DNA from: Margaritifera margaritifera
Taxonomy: Eukaryota; Mollusca; Bivalvia; Unionida; Margaritiferidae
Direction of reading: 5' to 3'
DNA length: 64,000 nucleotides
NCBI GenBank assembly: GCA_029931535.1
Contig: JAQPZY010001549.1
Location: 2,875,001 to 2,939,000 of the forward strand
Shown here: positions 24,714 through 33,065 of the stretch, in pieces
How the letters are laid out: each line of letters opens with the position of its first letter
Numbering within the stretch: position 1 is the first letter of the stretch
Notes under the pieces: generated by a model
Told to the model about the DNA's origin: nothing
Seen by the model: only the letters and a program-made list of their open reading frames with translations
Databases searched by the model: none
Program-made: the position numbers and the translations under genes

Positions 24714-26048
24714 GTCAGAGGAAGAAAACATTCATATTCCAAACGGTATTTCCAATTCAATGAATAACCCCTTTCGTCACTTTTATATAACCCCAAAATG
24801 ACAAACTTAAAGTTTTTTCCCTTTGTAGACACGTTAATAGATGGTGTTACATGTAGCATTTATTAATTAGATAAAAATTTTAAGAACTAAGTATGTAAGT
24901 TAAATATCTTTAGCTCTCCTGGCGTGAGCAGTGTATCGTGTGTCTAGTAGTACAAGTTTGATATTTGCAACTCTTCATTTATCTCTGGACCAAACTGCAT
25001 CAACGTTTACAGGAAATATATATTTGTGTAGATTTTAATATTCCCTGACACTATCAAAAACCCTCTAAACTACTCTTCATAAAATCTCGTAACAAAATTT
25101 TACCAAATTTGACTGAAGGCATTCTTGCACAAATCATACCTATTCACAATCTAATATGACTGAATTATCAAAGAAAGAAACAAACAAAGAAAAAGTCCAA
25201 ACATTTAAGCATATTTGATAGAAAACATTCTTGCCGCACATTTTGTTTAACTGAACGACGATGCAAATCCCGTCAAAAAAATGAACGATTACGAACAATA
25301 TCAGCCCTCTGAAACGTCTTTAGAAAATCTCAACAAAATGTTACCAAATTTTACAGCAAGTATTCAAGCATTGAGCGATTTTAATTTTGCATTAGTAATA
25401 TAGATCTACCATAAAATATGGCAGTCGTCACTAAAAATTTAAAATAAAAAAAAACTTGAAACGGCTTCTCCTCATTCAGGAACTACTGAAATGATTGAGA
25501 CCTAATTTGGCTGAAAGCATCCTACTAACCCAGCTGGTTTGTCCAACTCCTCTTGGATTTGGCCATTAAGACGATATCGGCTGTAAAAGCGATTTCATGC
25601 CAAATCGGGATTCTTGTTTCGGTGATTGAAGCTCTTACCTTCTCTTTTGTACTTCCTACATGCACGAACCAATAATTGTGTTGTACTAAATTGATGATGA
25701 GTGAGAGTTTAAACCGAAAAAAAAATAGTTAGTGGTAATTTCTATACTATACTTATGGAAAACGTGGGAAACTTATTACAACATTTGCAAATTTTATTGT
25801 TTATTTGTTCTCATCGATTTGCTTTTTCTACTTAAGCAGACTTGTCAAACCAAAGGGTGTCGCAAAGCTTACATTATGACTTTGCTCGAAATGTTTATGA
25901 CCACGCATCTGCCAGGGGAAAAGGACATCGGAGAAGCCATTCATATGGTGTTTTAAACGGAGATCTGATGGTTAACTCTAGAATCCGACGGTCAAGGAGG
26001 AGTTCTGTTAGGACCCTATTGAATGAAGATTGTTACGATTCCCTTTAA
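5161..26048 (+). CDS. Gene A: Ig-domain type I receptor with ITIM/ITSM-like tail (7 coding exons)
   Basis: The spliced model joins 5161-5221, 6835-7152, 8282-8590, 18554-18643, 19170-19265, 23663-24514 and 25840-26048. All have GT/AG borders and all six introns are in phase 1. The 1935 nt sum to 644 codons plus stop. Domains: signal peptide 1-20, V-set-like domain 1 (21-126), V-set-like domain 2 (127-229), Ser/Thr/Asn-rich stalk (230-259), membrane helix (about 263-284), and cytoplasmic tail (about 285-644). The tail has LTYRNV (Y302), YDEM (Y406), LDYDYV (Y440), LSYMTL (Y448), VYENS (Y481), TFYAKV (Y494) and C-terminal YDSL. Family knowledge: LxYxxL/V fits ITIM, TxYxxV fits ITSM, YxxM binds PI3K p85 and YxN binds Grb2. 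Inference: a surface receptor, possibly inhibitory or switch type, in immunity or self-recognition. The ligand is unknown. A tandem paralogue, gene B, starts 46.7 kb downstream. First exon and upstream untranslated exons could be incomplete. Confidence 0.8.
5222..6834 (+). other. Gene A intron 1
   Basis: A phase-1 intron of 1.6 kb. It holds the roughly 135-bp minisatellite at 5670-6215 and a degenerate (GATG/GTAT)n tract at 6658-6722 just before the acceptor. Gene B has a much larger tetranucleotide tract at the same place (54954-55135). Confidence 0.7.
5670..6215 (+). repeat. Minisatellite, about 135-bp unit, four copies
   Basis: Each unit has the order 'AGGAAAGAAGCCCATCGATTT', 'ATCAAAGGT', a 'CTGAAA' part, 'TTTGCAAAATAACTTTAG', and 'CCTTAACCAAAATTTGTG'. 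Unit starts fall near 5670, 5803, 5937 and 6080. Such tandem intronic repeats around GGTCAAAGGTCA are familiar from bivalve genomes, which is one reason for the organism guess. Confidence 0.6.
6835..7152 (+). CDS. Gene A exon 2: V-set-like Ig domain 1
   Basis: The acceptor is ATTGCAG and the donor GTATGT. The exon is 318 nt, phase 1 to 1, residues 21-126. The end of the domain shows KDRIQ (residues 81-85), then NGTFSFLLLDV, then DSGNYTV (105-111). This is the Arg of strand D, the strand E pattern and the D-x-G-x-Y turn of V-set Ig domains. The domain has no cysteine: the strand B position is Thr (LEITFSG), and the residue two after the Tyr is Val. Potential N-glycosylation sites are NGT, NYT and NGT. 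The lack of a core disulfide is odd but also seen in some invertebrate V-set-like domains. Homologous to the exon at 55282. Confidence 0.8.
7153..8281 (+). other. Gene A intron 2
   Basis: A phase-1 intron. Only a short (AGT)n run at about 7872-7887 stands out. No exon or mobile element is recognised. Confidence 0.6.
8282..8590 (+). CDS. Gene A exon 3: V-set-like Ig domain 2
   Basis: The acceptor is ATTTTCTAG and the donor GGTAAATA. The exon is 309 nt, phase 1 to 1, exactly the length of the paralogous exon at 57504. It covers residues 127-229. VGRIQ (183-187), SFTI (197-200) and DIGLYVAW (207-214) give the strand D Arg, strand E and D-x-G-x-Y of a V-set fold. Three cysteines are present (144, 175, 189). 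C175 and C189 are kept in gene B, while C144 is Tyr there, so a non-canonical C175-C189 bridge is likely. The segment DKGFLLD (216-222) after the Tyr is identical in both genes. Glycosylation sites: NNT and NVT. Confidence 0.8.
8700..10579. other. Intron 3, AT-rich stretch
   Basis: Nothing coding is recognised. Two related pieces of about 85 bp ('GACCACTCATATTGTTTTTAAACTAAAGTACCC' at 9377 and 'GAGCCACTAATATTTTCTTTTAAAAACAATAATACCC' at 9461) look like an old tandem duplication. Confidence 0.4.
10580..12240. mobile_element. Foldback-type element: long inverted arms made of subrepeats
   Basis: The left arm (10585-11200) is a run of 'TACTGACCAACACCCACAC' variants. The right arm (11570-12220) is the reverse complement, 'GGTGTGGGTGCTGGTCAGTA' variants. 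Outer ends match as inverted copies (AAAACGTCCATAGGTTTAACATTCACCTACTGAC against GTCAGTAGGTGTATGTTAAGCCTATGAACGTTTT). So do the inner parts (GGAGTAAAGTAATGAGGATTAACACCTAATTTT against AAAATTAGGTGTTAATCCACATTATTTTACTCC). The centre (11200-11560) has short degenerate repeats around 'ACGGAATTTAGCGGAGA' and no transposase ORF. Long inverted repeats with internal tandem units match the Foldback class. Confidence 0.65.
12390..13450 (+). repeat. Duplicated block of the pre-stalk intron with a stalk-exon relic
   Basis: This block repeats the order seen before the real stalk exon: a (TC)n tract (12407-12435), 'CATCCAGTCATTTCGA-ACAA' type sequence (12830-12850; also at 59376), then 'ATTCAACGTTTATTAAACCTTCACTCTTTAAATA...GGACTACC' (13050-13100, repeated at 13185-13240; compare 18290-18345 and 60495-60530). 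It ends with 'CAGAAAATGGTCAGCAGTGGAAG' (13370-13392), which matches the 3' end and donor of the stalk exon (GCAGAAAATGGTAAGTAGTGAAA at 18634-18656). The exon body itself has decayed. Confidence 0.5.
12590..12619. repeat. Poly-T tract
   Basis: Thirty consecutive T, next to a GGGGG-containing segment. Confidence 0.9.
13560..14140 (+). repeat. Family upstream-type block within intron 3
   Basis: 'GAACAAGGTAGAAATGTGTTTCGTATTATTTATGATAGAATGAAATTAATG' (13631-13680) matches 48471-48520 and, more loosely, 61690-61725. 'CTCATGTGTCATGGTAATGTCCATTATTTTCAGTGTCACTG' (13779-13820) matches 48640-48680 and 3570-3610. This is a partial copy of sequence otherwise found around and upstream of the receptor genes. 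The ORF at 13728-14021 is not called. Confidence 0.45.
14146..14264. mobile_element. MITE-like hairpin
   Basis: Inverted arms: 'GAGTGAATAACGGATACATTTCAT' (14159-14182) against the reverse complement of 'ATGAAATATATCTGTTATTCACTC' (14229-14252), with outer ends TTTGC and GCAAA. The total is about 119 bp with no coding capacity, as expected for a miniature inverted-repeat element. Confidence 0.55.
14265..15827. other. Intron 3, unassigned
   Basis: I see no exon here. A tRNA-like antisense patch ('GATTTTAACCGGGTACTCTTGCATGATATG', 14508-14540, then 'CACTAGACCAAGCAAG') suggests an old SINE tail. The small ORFs at 14853-15107 and 15464-15814 have no recognisable domain and are AT-driven. Confidence 0.4.
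15828..16290 (+). repeat. Interspersed minisatellite (58-60 bp units) with tRNA-like tail
   Basis: About six units of 'GGTATCCATTTACAGCTGGGACGACTGGATCCAGCAAGGTTAACTGCCCAGCGGATGCT' type are present. A tail follows: 'GTGGCTAGGGCGAAGCTGGAACCCAC...CTGATTCTACCACTAGACCATGATGCATCTGCGTACTCGAAA'. The same array plus tail occurs at 56790-57315, but in a different intron of gene B, so it behaves as a mobile unit rather than a conserved intron part. Confidence 0.6.
17043..17106. repeat. (TC)n microsatellite
   Basis: 32 TC units. The matching tract of gene B is at 58692-58743. Confidence 0.95.
17560..18075 (+). repeat. Minisatellite, about 165-bp unit, three copies
   Basis: Units contain 'TTAGTGCAACTAGTGCCGCAG', 'ATGGATTGGCATGGAACTTGGTAAATATTGTG', 'CAACAAATCA', 'GCTTCAGCAATTTTT', and 'GAGTTATTG'. 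The same array, somewhat longer, is at 59450-60260 in gene B. ORFs at 17510-17904 lie inside it. Confidence 0.6.
18554..18643 (+). CDS. Gene A exon 4: extracellular stalk
   Basis: The acceptor follows a strong pyrimidine tract (CTTTTTGTTTAG) and the donor is G|GTAAGT. The exon is 90 nt, phase 1 to 1, residues 230-259. It is rich in Asn, Ser and Thr, with an NNT glycosylation site at its start, and ends with DSLNSDAEN. Gene B has two equivalents, at 60710 and 61422. Because it is symmetric, skipping it would keep the frame. Confidence 0.75.
18644..19169 (+). other. Gene A intron 4
   Basis: Matches gene B downstream of its stalk exons: 'AACATGATAGTGTACCCCGCATCCAAAGGCAGAATATG' against 61641-61690, and 'ATCTCTAAATAGCACTT' against 61731-61747. 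A short (TCTA)n tract (19009-19040) corresponds to the larger (TA)n and (TATG)n tracts of gene B. Confidence 0.6.
19170..19265 (+). CDS. Gene A exon 5: transmembrane helix
   Basis: The acceptor is TTATTCCAG and the donor G|GTAATA. The exon is 96 nt, phase 1 to 1, residues 260-291. It encodes WFLIAAVVVVIVATGLITFAV followed by RKLQQMR: one hydrophobic helix with basic residues on the C-terminal side, which sets a type I orientation with the tail in the cytoplasm. Gene B's exon at 63232 keeps W, the helix and VRKLRQ. Confidence 0.85.
19505..19660. repeat. SINE-like repeat copy
   Basis: 'TTGATTAATTAATTTGTGATTAACAGTACATAAG', then 'TTATATCGTGCCGAG', then 'AGTAAAGTGTCCGGCCAAGAAACACACCATGGCGGCC' and 'CTGGGCTCATATTGATC'. 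Same order as at 20105. Confidence 0.5.
20105..20310. repeat. SINE-like repeat copy (best preserved)
   Basis: 'GATTAATTGATTGGTGTTTAAAGATAAATCAACATATCATATGTTATATCATGC', then 'AATGTGTCCTGTCCAGAAACACACTATGGCAGCC', 'GGGCTGGATTTGAGCCCGCACC', and 'TCTAGCCACTGAGTGGC'. The last two parts look like the antisense of a tRNA-derived head. Not a functional tRNA. Confidence 0.55.
20905..23121 (+). repeat. Satellite array, 63/64-bp units plus five 27-bp units
   Basis: About 33 units of the type 'GGCCAATCAGCAGGAATTATTTACTCTGTTTCTCTAAGAAGGGTAGGAAAAATGGTCTATATA'. Two subtypes alternate irregularly: 63 bp with TTTCTCTAAG and 64 bp with TTTTCTGTAAG. From 22990 to 23121 the unit shrinks to 27 bp ('GGAAAAATGGTCTATATAGGCCAATCA'), five times. 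Units differ at only a few bases, so the array is young or homogenised. Every unit keeps CCAATCAG, a CCAAT-box word. Open frames through the array, such as the 21-residue repeats, arise because a 63-bp unit has no stop; they are not genes. Confidence 0.9.
23462..23550. repeat. (TA)n microsatellite
   Basis: About 44 TA units, 110 bp upstream of the tail exon's acceptor. Confidence 0.95.
23663..24514 (+). CDS. Gene A exon 6: main cytoplasmic tail with tyrosine motifs
   Basis: The acceptor is CATTTTCAG and the donor CAAG|GTATAA. The exon is 852 nt, phase 1 to 1, residues 292-575. Tyrosine motifs in order: LTYRNV (Y302, ITIM-like), YEYV (Y400, Y402), YDEM (Y406, YxxM), LDYDYV (Y440, ITIM-like), LSYMTL (Y448, ITIM), RPPAP right after it (possible SH3 ligand), a KKKKK run, VYENS (Y481, YxN) and TFYAKV (Y494, ITSM-like). 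The remainder is Ser-rich and probably disordered. Nothing suggests an enzyme domain. The frame stays open for all 852 nt in AT-rich DNA, strong support for selection. Confidence 0.82.
24515..25839 (+). other. Gene A intron 6
   Basis: A phase-1 intron of 1.3 kb with a (TA)n(GATA)n tract at 24649-24712. Several diverged tandem pieces are present ('AAACTACTCTTCATAAAATCTCGTAACAAAATTTTACCAAATTTGACTGAAGGCATTCTTGCAC' at 25069, with relatives at 25320-25375 and 25480-25530), spaced roughly 200 bp apart. Confidence 0.55.
24649..24712. repeat. (TA)n(GATA)n microsatellite
   Basis: TA run to about 24696, then four GATA units. Confidence 0.95.
25840..26048 (+). CDS. Gene A exon 7: end of the tail and stop
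   Basis: The acceptor is CTTAAGCAG. The two leading bases AC complete a GAC codon with the last G of exon 6. The exon encodes residues 576-644 and ends at TAA. It has LHYDF and VYDHA tyrosines, an Arg/Ser-rich stretch (RIRRSRRSSVRT) that could be phosphorylated, and a C-terminal CYDSL with a YxxL. The pyrimidine tract is modest, so a different last exon cannot be excluded, but phase, openness and the nearby polyadenylation words agree. Confidence 0.68.
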
Positions 26049-26076
26049 GTGCTCATCGTTTCATCTTAATCAAAGA

Positions 26077-26082
26077 AATAAA
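26077..26082 (+). terminator. Possible polyadenylation signal (proximal)
   Basis: AATAAA 29 bp after the gene A stop. It is unusually close to the stop, so the distal one at 26461 may be the one used. Confidence 0.35.
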
Positions 26083-26460
26083 GAAAGACAGAAATATTTC
26101 AATAGTCATTACAGCTGCATTTATTGTTTAAAAAAAAAACTTACATCCCAAATCCACCTAGACCGAAGAGTTTTGTGCAATCTGTTTCCAATGACATGTG
26201 CAACGCTGAACATTTCGCCTATACATGTTAACTCCTCTAGTTCCTCTAGGAGTCTGCCATTTTTTCTTGACACCGATGCAAATGTTTTTCAAATAGCGTC
26301 AATGGTTCATCCACAGACCCACTGATTTGTGCTATGCTGTTATCTCAATTTTCATTTTTTGTGAGCAAATGCAACTTTAACTTCTTCAGATATTTACATT
26401 ATTTGTATACTATGTGTAATTGATTTTGGAAGGCATTTATATTTGATCTTTTTGAAAGGA

Positions 26461-26466
26461 AATAAA
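26461..26466 (+). terminator. Possible polyadenylation signal (distal)
   Basis: AATAAA about 410 bp after the stop, followed by a T-rich stretch within 20 bp. This would give a 3' UTR of about 430 nt. Confidence 0.4.
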
Positions 26467-27064
26467 GTAAACCAATTTTTTTTAAAAACTGTTCAAGGCA
26501 CATCGATGAACTTTTGTCTGGCTTACATCCTGGGAATCATAGAGAGTGTATATACGTTTACAGAACTTGAATTGTCCATTTCACTGAATTGAATTTGAAT
26601 CTACATTAAATCATCTTTTAGTGTTACGCAAAATTTTCTTCTCTAGAACTTATGTATATAGAAATCTTTTTATATTTGTATTTTACATTAATATCTATGT
26701 AGAGGAATGGAGTTTCAAGGTCTTATTGAAGCTTTTGAGGACATGTGGATCTATATTAAAAGTACAAGTGCAGCGTGTTTTGTTGAGGACTGAAATGACA
26801 GACAAATGAATGATGCCTTGAGTGGTAAAGAACACATTGATCTTGTATATATGTATTTGTTTAAAATACAAAAATCGAATCTTAAACCATGTTCTATTTT
26901 ATCCACAATTTTTACATTTTACCATTTGTGTATTTGAATGATACTTGAGAGTAACGTTTTATTCAATAAATTATACATAATTATTGGCATAGGTTCTATT
27001 TTGAAGATACATGCAAAGAACTACAAGTTCCCTTTTTAGATGATCATTTAGTTTTCATTAAGAT

Positions 27065-27109
<45 letters not shown>

Positions 27110-30100
27110 ATAAATATCATCTGCAGGACAGTGAACAGGTGCGGTGTGAATCGACATCCTTTCAGCAAAATATTTATTTAATGTTATTATGACTACACGT
27201 GTATTTAAGTTATGAGCTTGTATTTACATTGCCATCTTATATCTCGTAACCATGGTGTCATGTAACAACAACAAAAGATAAAGATATAGGCAAGGATTTA
27301 AACGATTGTATAATTGCCGAAAGTCAAATGTAAGTACCTTTTAGTATTCAGCCTTCTTTCCATAAACTATGGTAAAACATTTACGAGTGCATTGACTATT
27401 AGTAGTAGTAGTACCAGTCTCCACGTTCAAGGATTCACTCGATTGTTCATTTCGTATACTTAATCAATTGCCATTGATTATTCAGTAACTTTTCATTTTG
27501 TTTTCTTGTTTTCTTATCCCAGTTCTTATTTAAGGTTTAGTTGTTTCAGATCATATGCTATTCGTGGGAAATGTACCTTCCTGAAAATGTCAAAAGCACA
27601 ATTAAGTCAAAAAGCAGTTATTACATATGTATAGTGTCTTTTGTGATCCCTTAGTCTGTCGAATCTCCTTTCTGATTCTTTATGGCCCTTGTTTGCCTTT
27701 GTGTACGTTTCGGGCTCAAAATATCTCAGACTAATATGGTCTCTTGTGCCTTATTTATGGTACCTTGTTTCTTCATTGTGACCCTTACGCCTTTTTGTTA
27801 TACTCTGCGTCTCTTCTATTGTTTTGTTGTTGTTTTTTTTAATTTTTTTTTTGCTTGTGTAGACAGCTGTGATCTACAGAAAGAGCTACGATAAATAATG
27901 TTCCAGGTGAGTACAATTCTTTATTGTTAAGGTTAGCTATTCAACGTTGTGAACTTTTTTTTCTCAATGGGTTTTGATTATTCAAGTTTAAAAGTATGTA
28001 CGTATAAGGCTTAACGGCACGTTAGCACAATATAATTTATATAGTTCCGATACAAAGTTATGTTCTCAAAATGTGAATATAAAGTATTGCAAAACTATCT
28101 TTAAAAAAGTTAATCTTTCCAAATAAACGTGAACAAAAAAAAACTACAAGATAAAAGATTAATGGTAAGATGTCGAAAATCTTCACAATGATGTATAGAA
28201 TAAAAGATAAAATATAGGGTCAAAATATGTTATATAAATCGCATTCCCTCGAAACGTCGATGATTTTCTCATCATAACGTTTCTTTTGAATTGAGTACAC
28301 ATTAAATAACCTATGTCTCACAGGATTACTCTAGTCGATATTCACCCTTCAGGAAGTATGTACGAATCATGTATGTGTGTCATATACGCTAGCTGTACAA
28401 TACCACTTTGTCTCTGCGATTTGTTCTATATGAGGAATGCCACTCTCAAATGATGGGTGTCATGTTCCGCAGCTTCTTTGTTGAGTTTTTCCACATACTT
28501 TGCCAAGTATGTAGAACATGTCACTCGATATAACATTTAAAGTCCGTATATTTAATCTTCCATTCGGAAACGGCAGGGCAGTTTTGCCTGCTTTATATCC
28601 CCTTTTATTTATCCTTAATTCCAATGTGACTAGTAAGAAGGGTAGGTATGGTCCTTGTCAAGTTTTGCTATTGGTATCACCATTGCCTTTCCCAAAGTTT
28701 ACTGAGAATGTATAGTAGTGTATTGCGAGCTATATTAGGTAAGTGTTTCAGCTGCTAATAGTGGATATTATGTGGTTCTTCTGTAGTATCATCAGTTCTA
28801 TCAAGAGAGTCTTGTAGTTCTATGAGAGTGAAATATTTATTGTAATCTACAGTATAAGCAGATTTGAAATTGAAAGGAGTATTTTCTTTCATTTTTTTTT
28901 ACACGTTACAACCGCGAAATATGCATGACTAAAGTCAAAGAAGGAATGATTGCAAATGATGATATTTAAATGATAACGAAGAAAGTATGGATGTTGCATG
29001 TATTAAACAACAATCAAAATTTAAAATCACTCTGAGCAATAATTGCACAGTGTAAATAACAAACTACATTTCTAAATTGTTAGGATTTAATAGCTAGAGA
29101 ACTATATAGACATCGACTGAATCTGATACAATTTGTGGATTTTTGAAACCTAAAAATGATATATTATCCTCCACCAAATCAATAATACAAAATTATTTAA
29201 ATGCTAACATTTCTACTTTTCAAAGTCTTCGCCCGTTAAAAATGTTTTTCAAAGTGATTTTGTTTTTCTTTTTTAAAAAATGGCCACTACATTCAGTTAC
29301 AGAGGAGTGCTGTTATGAGATTGATTATATGCATCAAATATGAAGATGAAAACTGATAAATTTTCACGGCATGCCTGGAACGTATGTTCTTCATGTTAAG
29401 TAACTAGTATGACTCGTGCATTGCATCCGATAGCTTTAAGAGGTGCTAGTAATTTAAACCTTCACTTAAATCTTGAGACAAAACCAGATGAAAATGCTAT
29501 CACACTAGGAGAAGCAATTAACATTAATTCAATTGTTTTGATCATCAAAGTAGATCTAGTAAGTGCAAAGGAATGGCAAATAACTATTTTGGTTTATTGA
29601 TGGAATATTCAGCAGCTTTAGTTACTTTTTCGAGACTTTATGTTAGTTAACATTTTGTAAGAGCTTATTTAATTACAATTCATGATTTGTCAGCGTCCAT
29701 TACGACTTGTGTACGAAACGAAGACCCTTCAAACTAGAAAGAAGTGTCTCCAAGGCCTTCGACATGATGTAAACATTCTACCTCCACGATTAGTATATTC
29801 ATCTTCAGAGAAATGTCCACTTAAATCAAGTAAGAAACGGAAGCATACAGAATGAAGGGAGTCCGCGAACAAGTTGTAAAGGTTGAGACGGATGGCTTAA
29901 GCACTGAGCGTGAAAGGCTAAAAGTTAAAAAAGAGATACTAGCCATTTACAATCAGAGACTTAGAACAAAAAAAGGAGATAATACAATATTAGAATCAAA
30001 ACCAACAGATAGATAAATACGTCATTCAGAACCCATGTATTGTTAACTTTACAGATTTATGTCTGAACTGAACACAATTACCTTTTTCCATTTTTAATTT

Positions 30101-30635
30101 CCTTATATTTGAATTATGTATAGTTTCTTCAATATTTTGTTAACAATCAAGTAGTATGACTCATTGGATTTTTGTTATAATCAGTAACATATCCTTACTA
30201 GATTGCAGATTAAATGAGGAAATTATGTGAAAGATTTACAGAGGGACACTTTTACAAGTTTTAACAGGATCCTTTTATTTGCATTTATGTTGAATATAAA
30301 GTCATCAGTTTATCGTTTATTCTTGCAATCCTTTGAAATTCTAGGTTATATTTGAAATCAATAGAATATTTTACAAGATCGAATCCAGTCGAATCCAGTT
30401 CCTTCTCGTGATTATCTTATAAAAAAAATGGGTCATAAATGTGTCTTGCTCTCAAGTTTTCCCTTCTTTTAATTTCATTTGATATCATCTTTTTTATCTT
30501 GCTATAATTGAAAAAGTAGATTTTAGAGTCGATTGTTGTATTTGTGAAATATATACGCGTTTTGAGGTTTTAATTAGGGGTCCATTAAAATAAATAAAAA
30601 ATTATACACATGCATATCTCACCTATTTGTGCAAA
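26467..30635. other. Intergenic stretch, mostly unassigned
   Basis: AT-rich sequence with a (TC)n tract at 27071-27106 and a short SINE-like head at about 28005-28030 ('AAGGCTTAACGGCACGTTAGCACA'). At 29870-29990 a plus-strand frame has a Lys/Glu-rich pattern (ERLKVKKEILAIYNQRL). That recalls the C-terminal coiled coil of Myb/SANT-like proteins of Harbinger-type transposons, but it is too short to call. No gene is supported. Confidence 0.4.
27071..27106. repeat. (TC)n microsatellite
   Basis: About 18 TC units downstream of gene A. Confidence 0.95.
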
Positions 30636-31765
30636 TGTCACGACATTGTGTGTACTAAAATATCTTGGTATAATATACGAACGAAAATGTACATGGGGTT
30701 TCGTTGCCGCGTATAGCGTTACTCGGGGTTGTATAGTTTCAACCTTAACTATTTCAAAATACCGAGTTCGGTTCACCTACTGATGCACGTACAAAGTGAG
30801 AAACCCGATTGCGTCGAGTTCTCTGGTCGTGGATTTAACCACAACCAGGGTACTTATAGCCCAGACATGTTCGGTGTCGTCACAATACAGATGAGTCTTG
30901 TCATGAAGCTGTCCACTTTACGGGAGCAATCTTCACAGGGAGTCATCGAACTCTGGGGTTTTATGTAACCCGGATACTGCGGTCTATGGTGATGTTTGTC
31001 CGAAGATCGGAACTGGTTTGCTCAATGTAAGGGGCCAAAGGTTCTAGACCAGTGGGACTGCGGGAGCTGTAGAATCGGAAACTTCTCGTGATCGTCGACT
31101 GGACGCCACGAGATGAATAACATCATACGTTCCATTTTAGAATCAATTTAATTCAATGTCACTATATGTATGAAAATGTAATTCAGTATCACTGTATGTG
31201 TGAAATTTAATCCGATATCACTGTATGTGTGAACATTTAATTCAACGTCATCATATGTGTGTAAATAAAATTCAGTGTCACTATATGTATAAAAATCAAT
31301 CATACACCCATCATACTTGTTGATGAACCATATGGCAAACATACATTCATCATACTTGTTGATGAACCACATATCAATCATACTTGTTTATAAATTTCAT
31401 ACCTTGATTATATCGTATTGATAGATCCACATGTCAACCATACCAGTGTATAATTCCATATATGAATCATAAATTGTGATAGTTCTAAACCTTACTCATA
31501 GCCGTTCATATACGGGATCATTTGTGTTTATTTGTCGCAATTCCATTCTATCACCGGTTCCATGTTAGGAGCGATATCATTTTGTTATATCCATTGTTGA
31601 ACTTTGTGCGCATCATTATGTTATATCCATTGTTGTACTCTATGCGTATGAGTAAGGTTTCAGATCCATTCATCATTCATATGTATTATAAATAAACATC
31701 TCATTCACGTAATCGTATTTAGTGTTTTCGCTAGATCCAATCCCACGCGGCTTCATCCTGTTATA
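30636..31765 (-). mobile_element. Solo LTR, family 1, inverted copy
   Basis: The reverse complement matches 1157-2656 in order: ATAACAGGATGAA start, 'GGATTGGAT.TAGCGAA.ACAC', 'ATGATAT.G.TCC.AACATGGAACC', tandem subrepeats around 'ATCAC..ATATAG.GATATTGAA', 'TCGTGGCGTCCAGT.GACGA', 'GAAGATTGCTCCCGTAAAGTGG', and 'TACGCGGCAA.GAAACCC'. It is shorter (1130 bp). The flanks GCAAA and CTAAA are only a partial match, so the target duplication has decayed. The copy is clearly older than the one at 1157. ORFs here (30729-30968, 31148-31381) are not genes. Confidence 0.65.
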
Positions 31766-31848
31766 CTAAAGTATCTCTTATTATTTATTATTTCTTTCTT
31801 TTTTTTTATATCCCGATATGCATGTGTGCCTTAATCCATCAATCTATT

Positions 31849-31895
31849 ACATACATACATACATACATAGATACATACATACATACATACATACA

Positions 31896-31929
<34 letters not shown>

Positions 31930-32052
31930 CCTGCATGCATGCATGCATGCATACATACATACATACATACATACATACATACATACATACATACATACAT
32001 ACATACATACATACATACATACATACATACATACATACATACATACATACAT
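31849..32052. repeat. (ATAC)n microsatellite
   Basis: About 50 tetranucleotide units with a TGCA-rich interruption at about 31931-31950. All ORFs across it, on both strands, are repeat artefacts. Confidence 0.95.
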
Positions 32053-33065
32053 GCATAACATTTCATTCCGTATCCGGCCTACATGCTTCTCAAACAGACA
32101 CATGTACATGTGTGCTTTGAGAGAGAGAGAGAGAGTCCCATTACATTCTACCTTGATCCTATAAAGAATTCACCTTGTCCAAGTATGGTTAAAAGACAGT
32201 TATATAATAAAATAACCAGATGAATTACCAGATTTTAGCCACGGAGACGTGATTATGATACATGCCATAGGAAAAGATTCTAAATATTTAAGATCGACAG
32301 TTATTTCACTTGTTGCCAGGCTCACTGACAGTGTTAGTACATTCGCTTTAAACCTCTTCGCCCTGTGTCGTCCATCGGAGATTGTGGTTTCTGGTTTCTT
32401 CTGGGTGGTGCTCCTGTTTCTTGTTTTCTTCTTTCTTATTTTATGAGGGGGTGGGGGTGCATTTTAAGGACAACTAGAGCCCCTAATATAATTTAGGTGA
32501 ACACTTACTGTAAACTGACGAATTTGTTGAAACATTTGCCCAAAGCATTAAAGTTTATAGTTTAAATAACATTGGTATATAGATGAACTGTAGTTGTTCT
32601 GTCTTGATGGGGAATAATGACGTGTAAAAAGACATGGTGAGCTGAGGATAGATTCATAATGAAATAAATGTATATTGTCTGTTAAAAATCTTTGGCTACA
32701 TGCTATCGTTAACGTATGCTATTCAACGTTCCGTCTCTATAAAAATGGGGCGTCAGAATAATTTCTTAAATATGACATCTCTTTCGTAGGCAAGATGATT
32801 GTGTCAAGTTAGTTGAGTAGCCGCGTGGCGGCAATCAACAAGTGAATTCGTAATTATTGAAAAATCTCCCTTGTCTCCCCGCTCGTTTCTGCTGTGCTTG
32901 CGTAAGCTTCATCCTACTCTTTTTTGCCACTACCATCGTCCATTGTATTCTTTGGTATATTATCGTTGCATGTGTAGGATTTAACGGCACGGCAGCACAG
33001 TACTGGCAATATGATACCAATTAAAGGTCAAGTTTCAAAATCTGACATCCATTGTTAATGCATAC
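32053..33065. other. Intergenic, unassigned
   Basis: Nothing coding is recognised. A short SINE-like head lies at 32978-33000 ('GGATTTAACGGCACGGCAGCACAG'). Confidence 0.4.

Noticed and set aside
26621..26809. ORF downstream of gene A as an extra exon
   Set aside because: It lacks an acceptor in the right phase and lies after the polyadenylation word at 26461; the composition is that of AT-rich flank.
31818..32164. Tyr-Ile-His-Thr and Met-Tyr-Val-Cys repeat ORFs on both strands (also 54900-55194, 61835-62198, 62861-63204)
   Set aside because: All are six-frame readings of tetranucleotide microsatellites.
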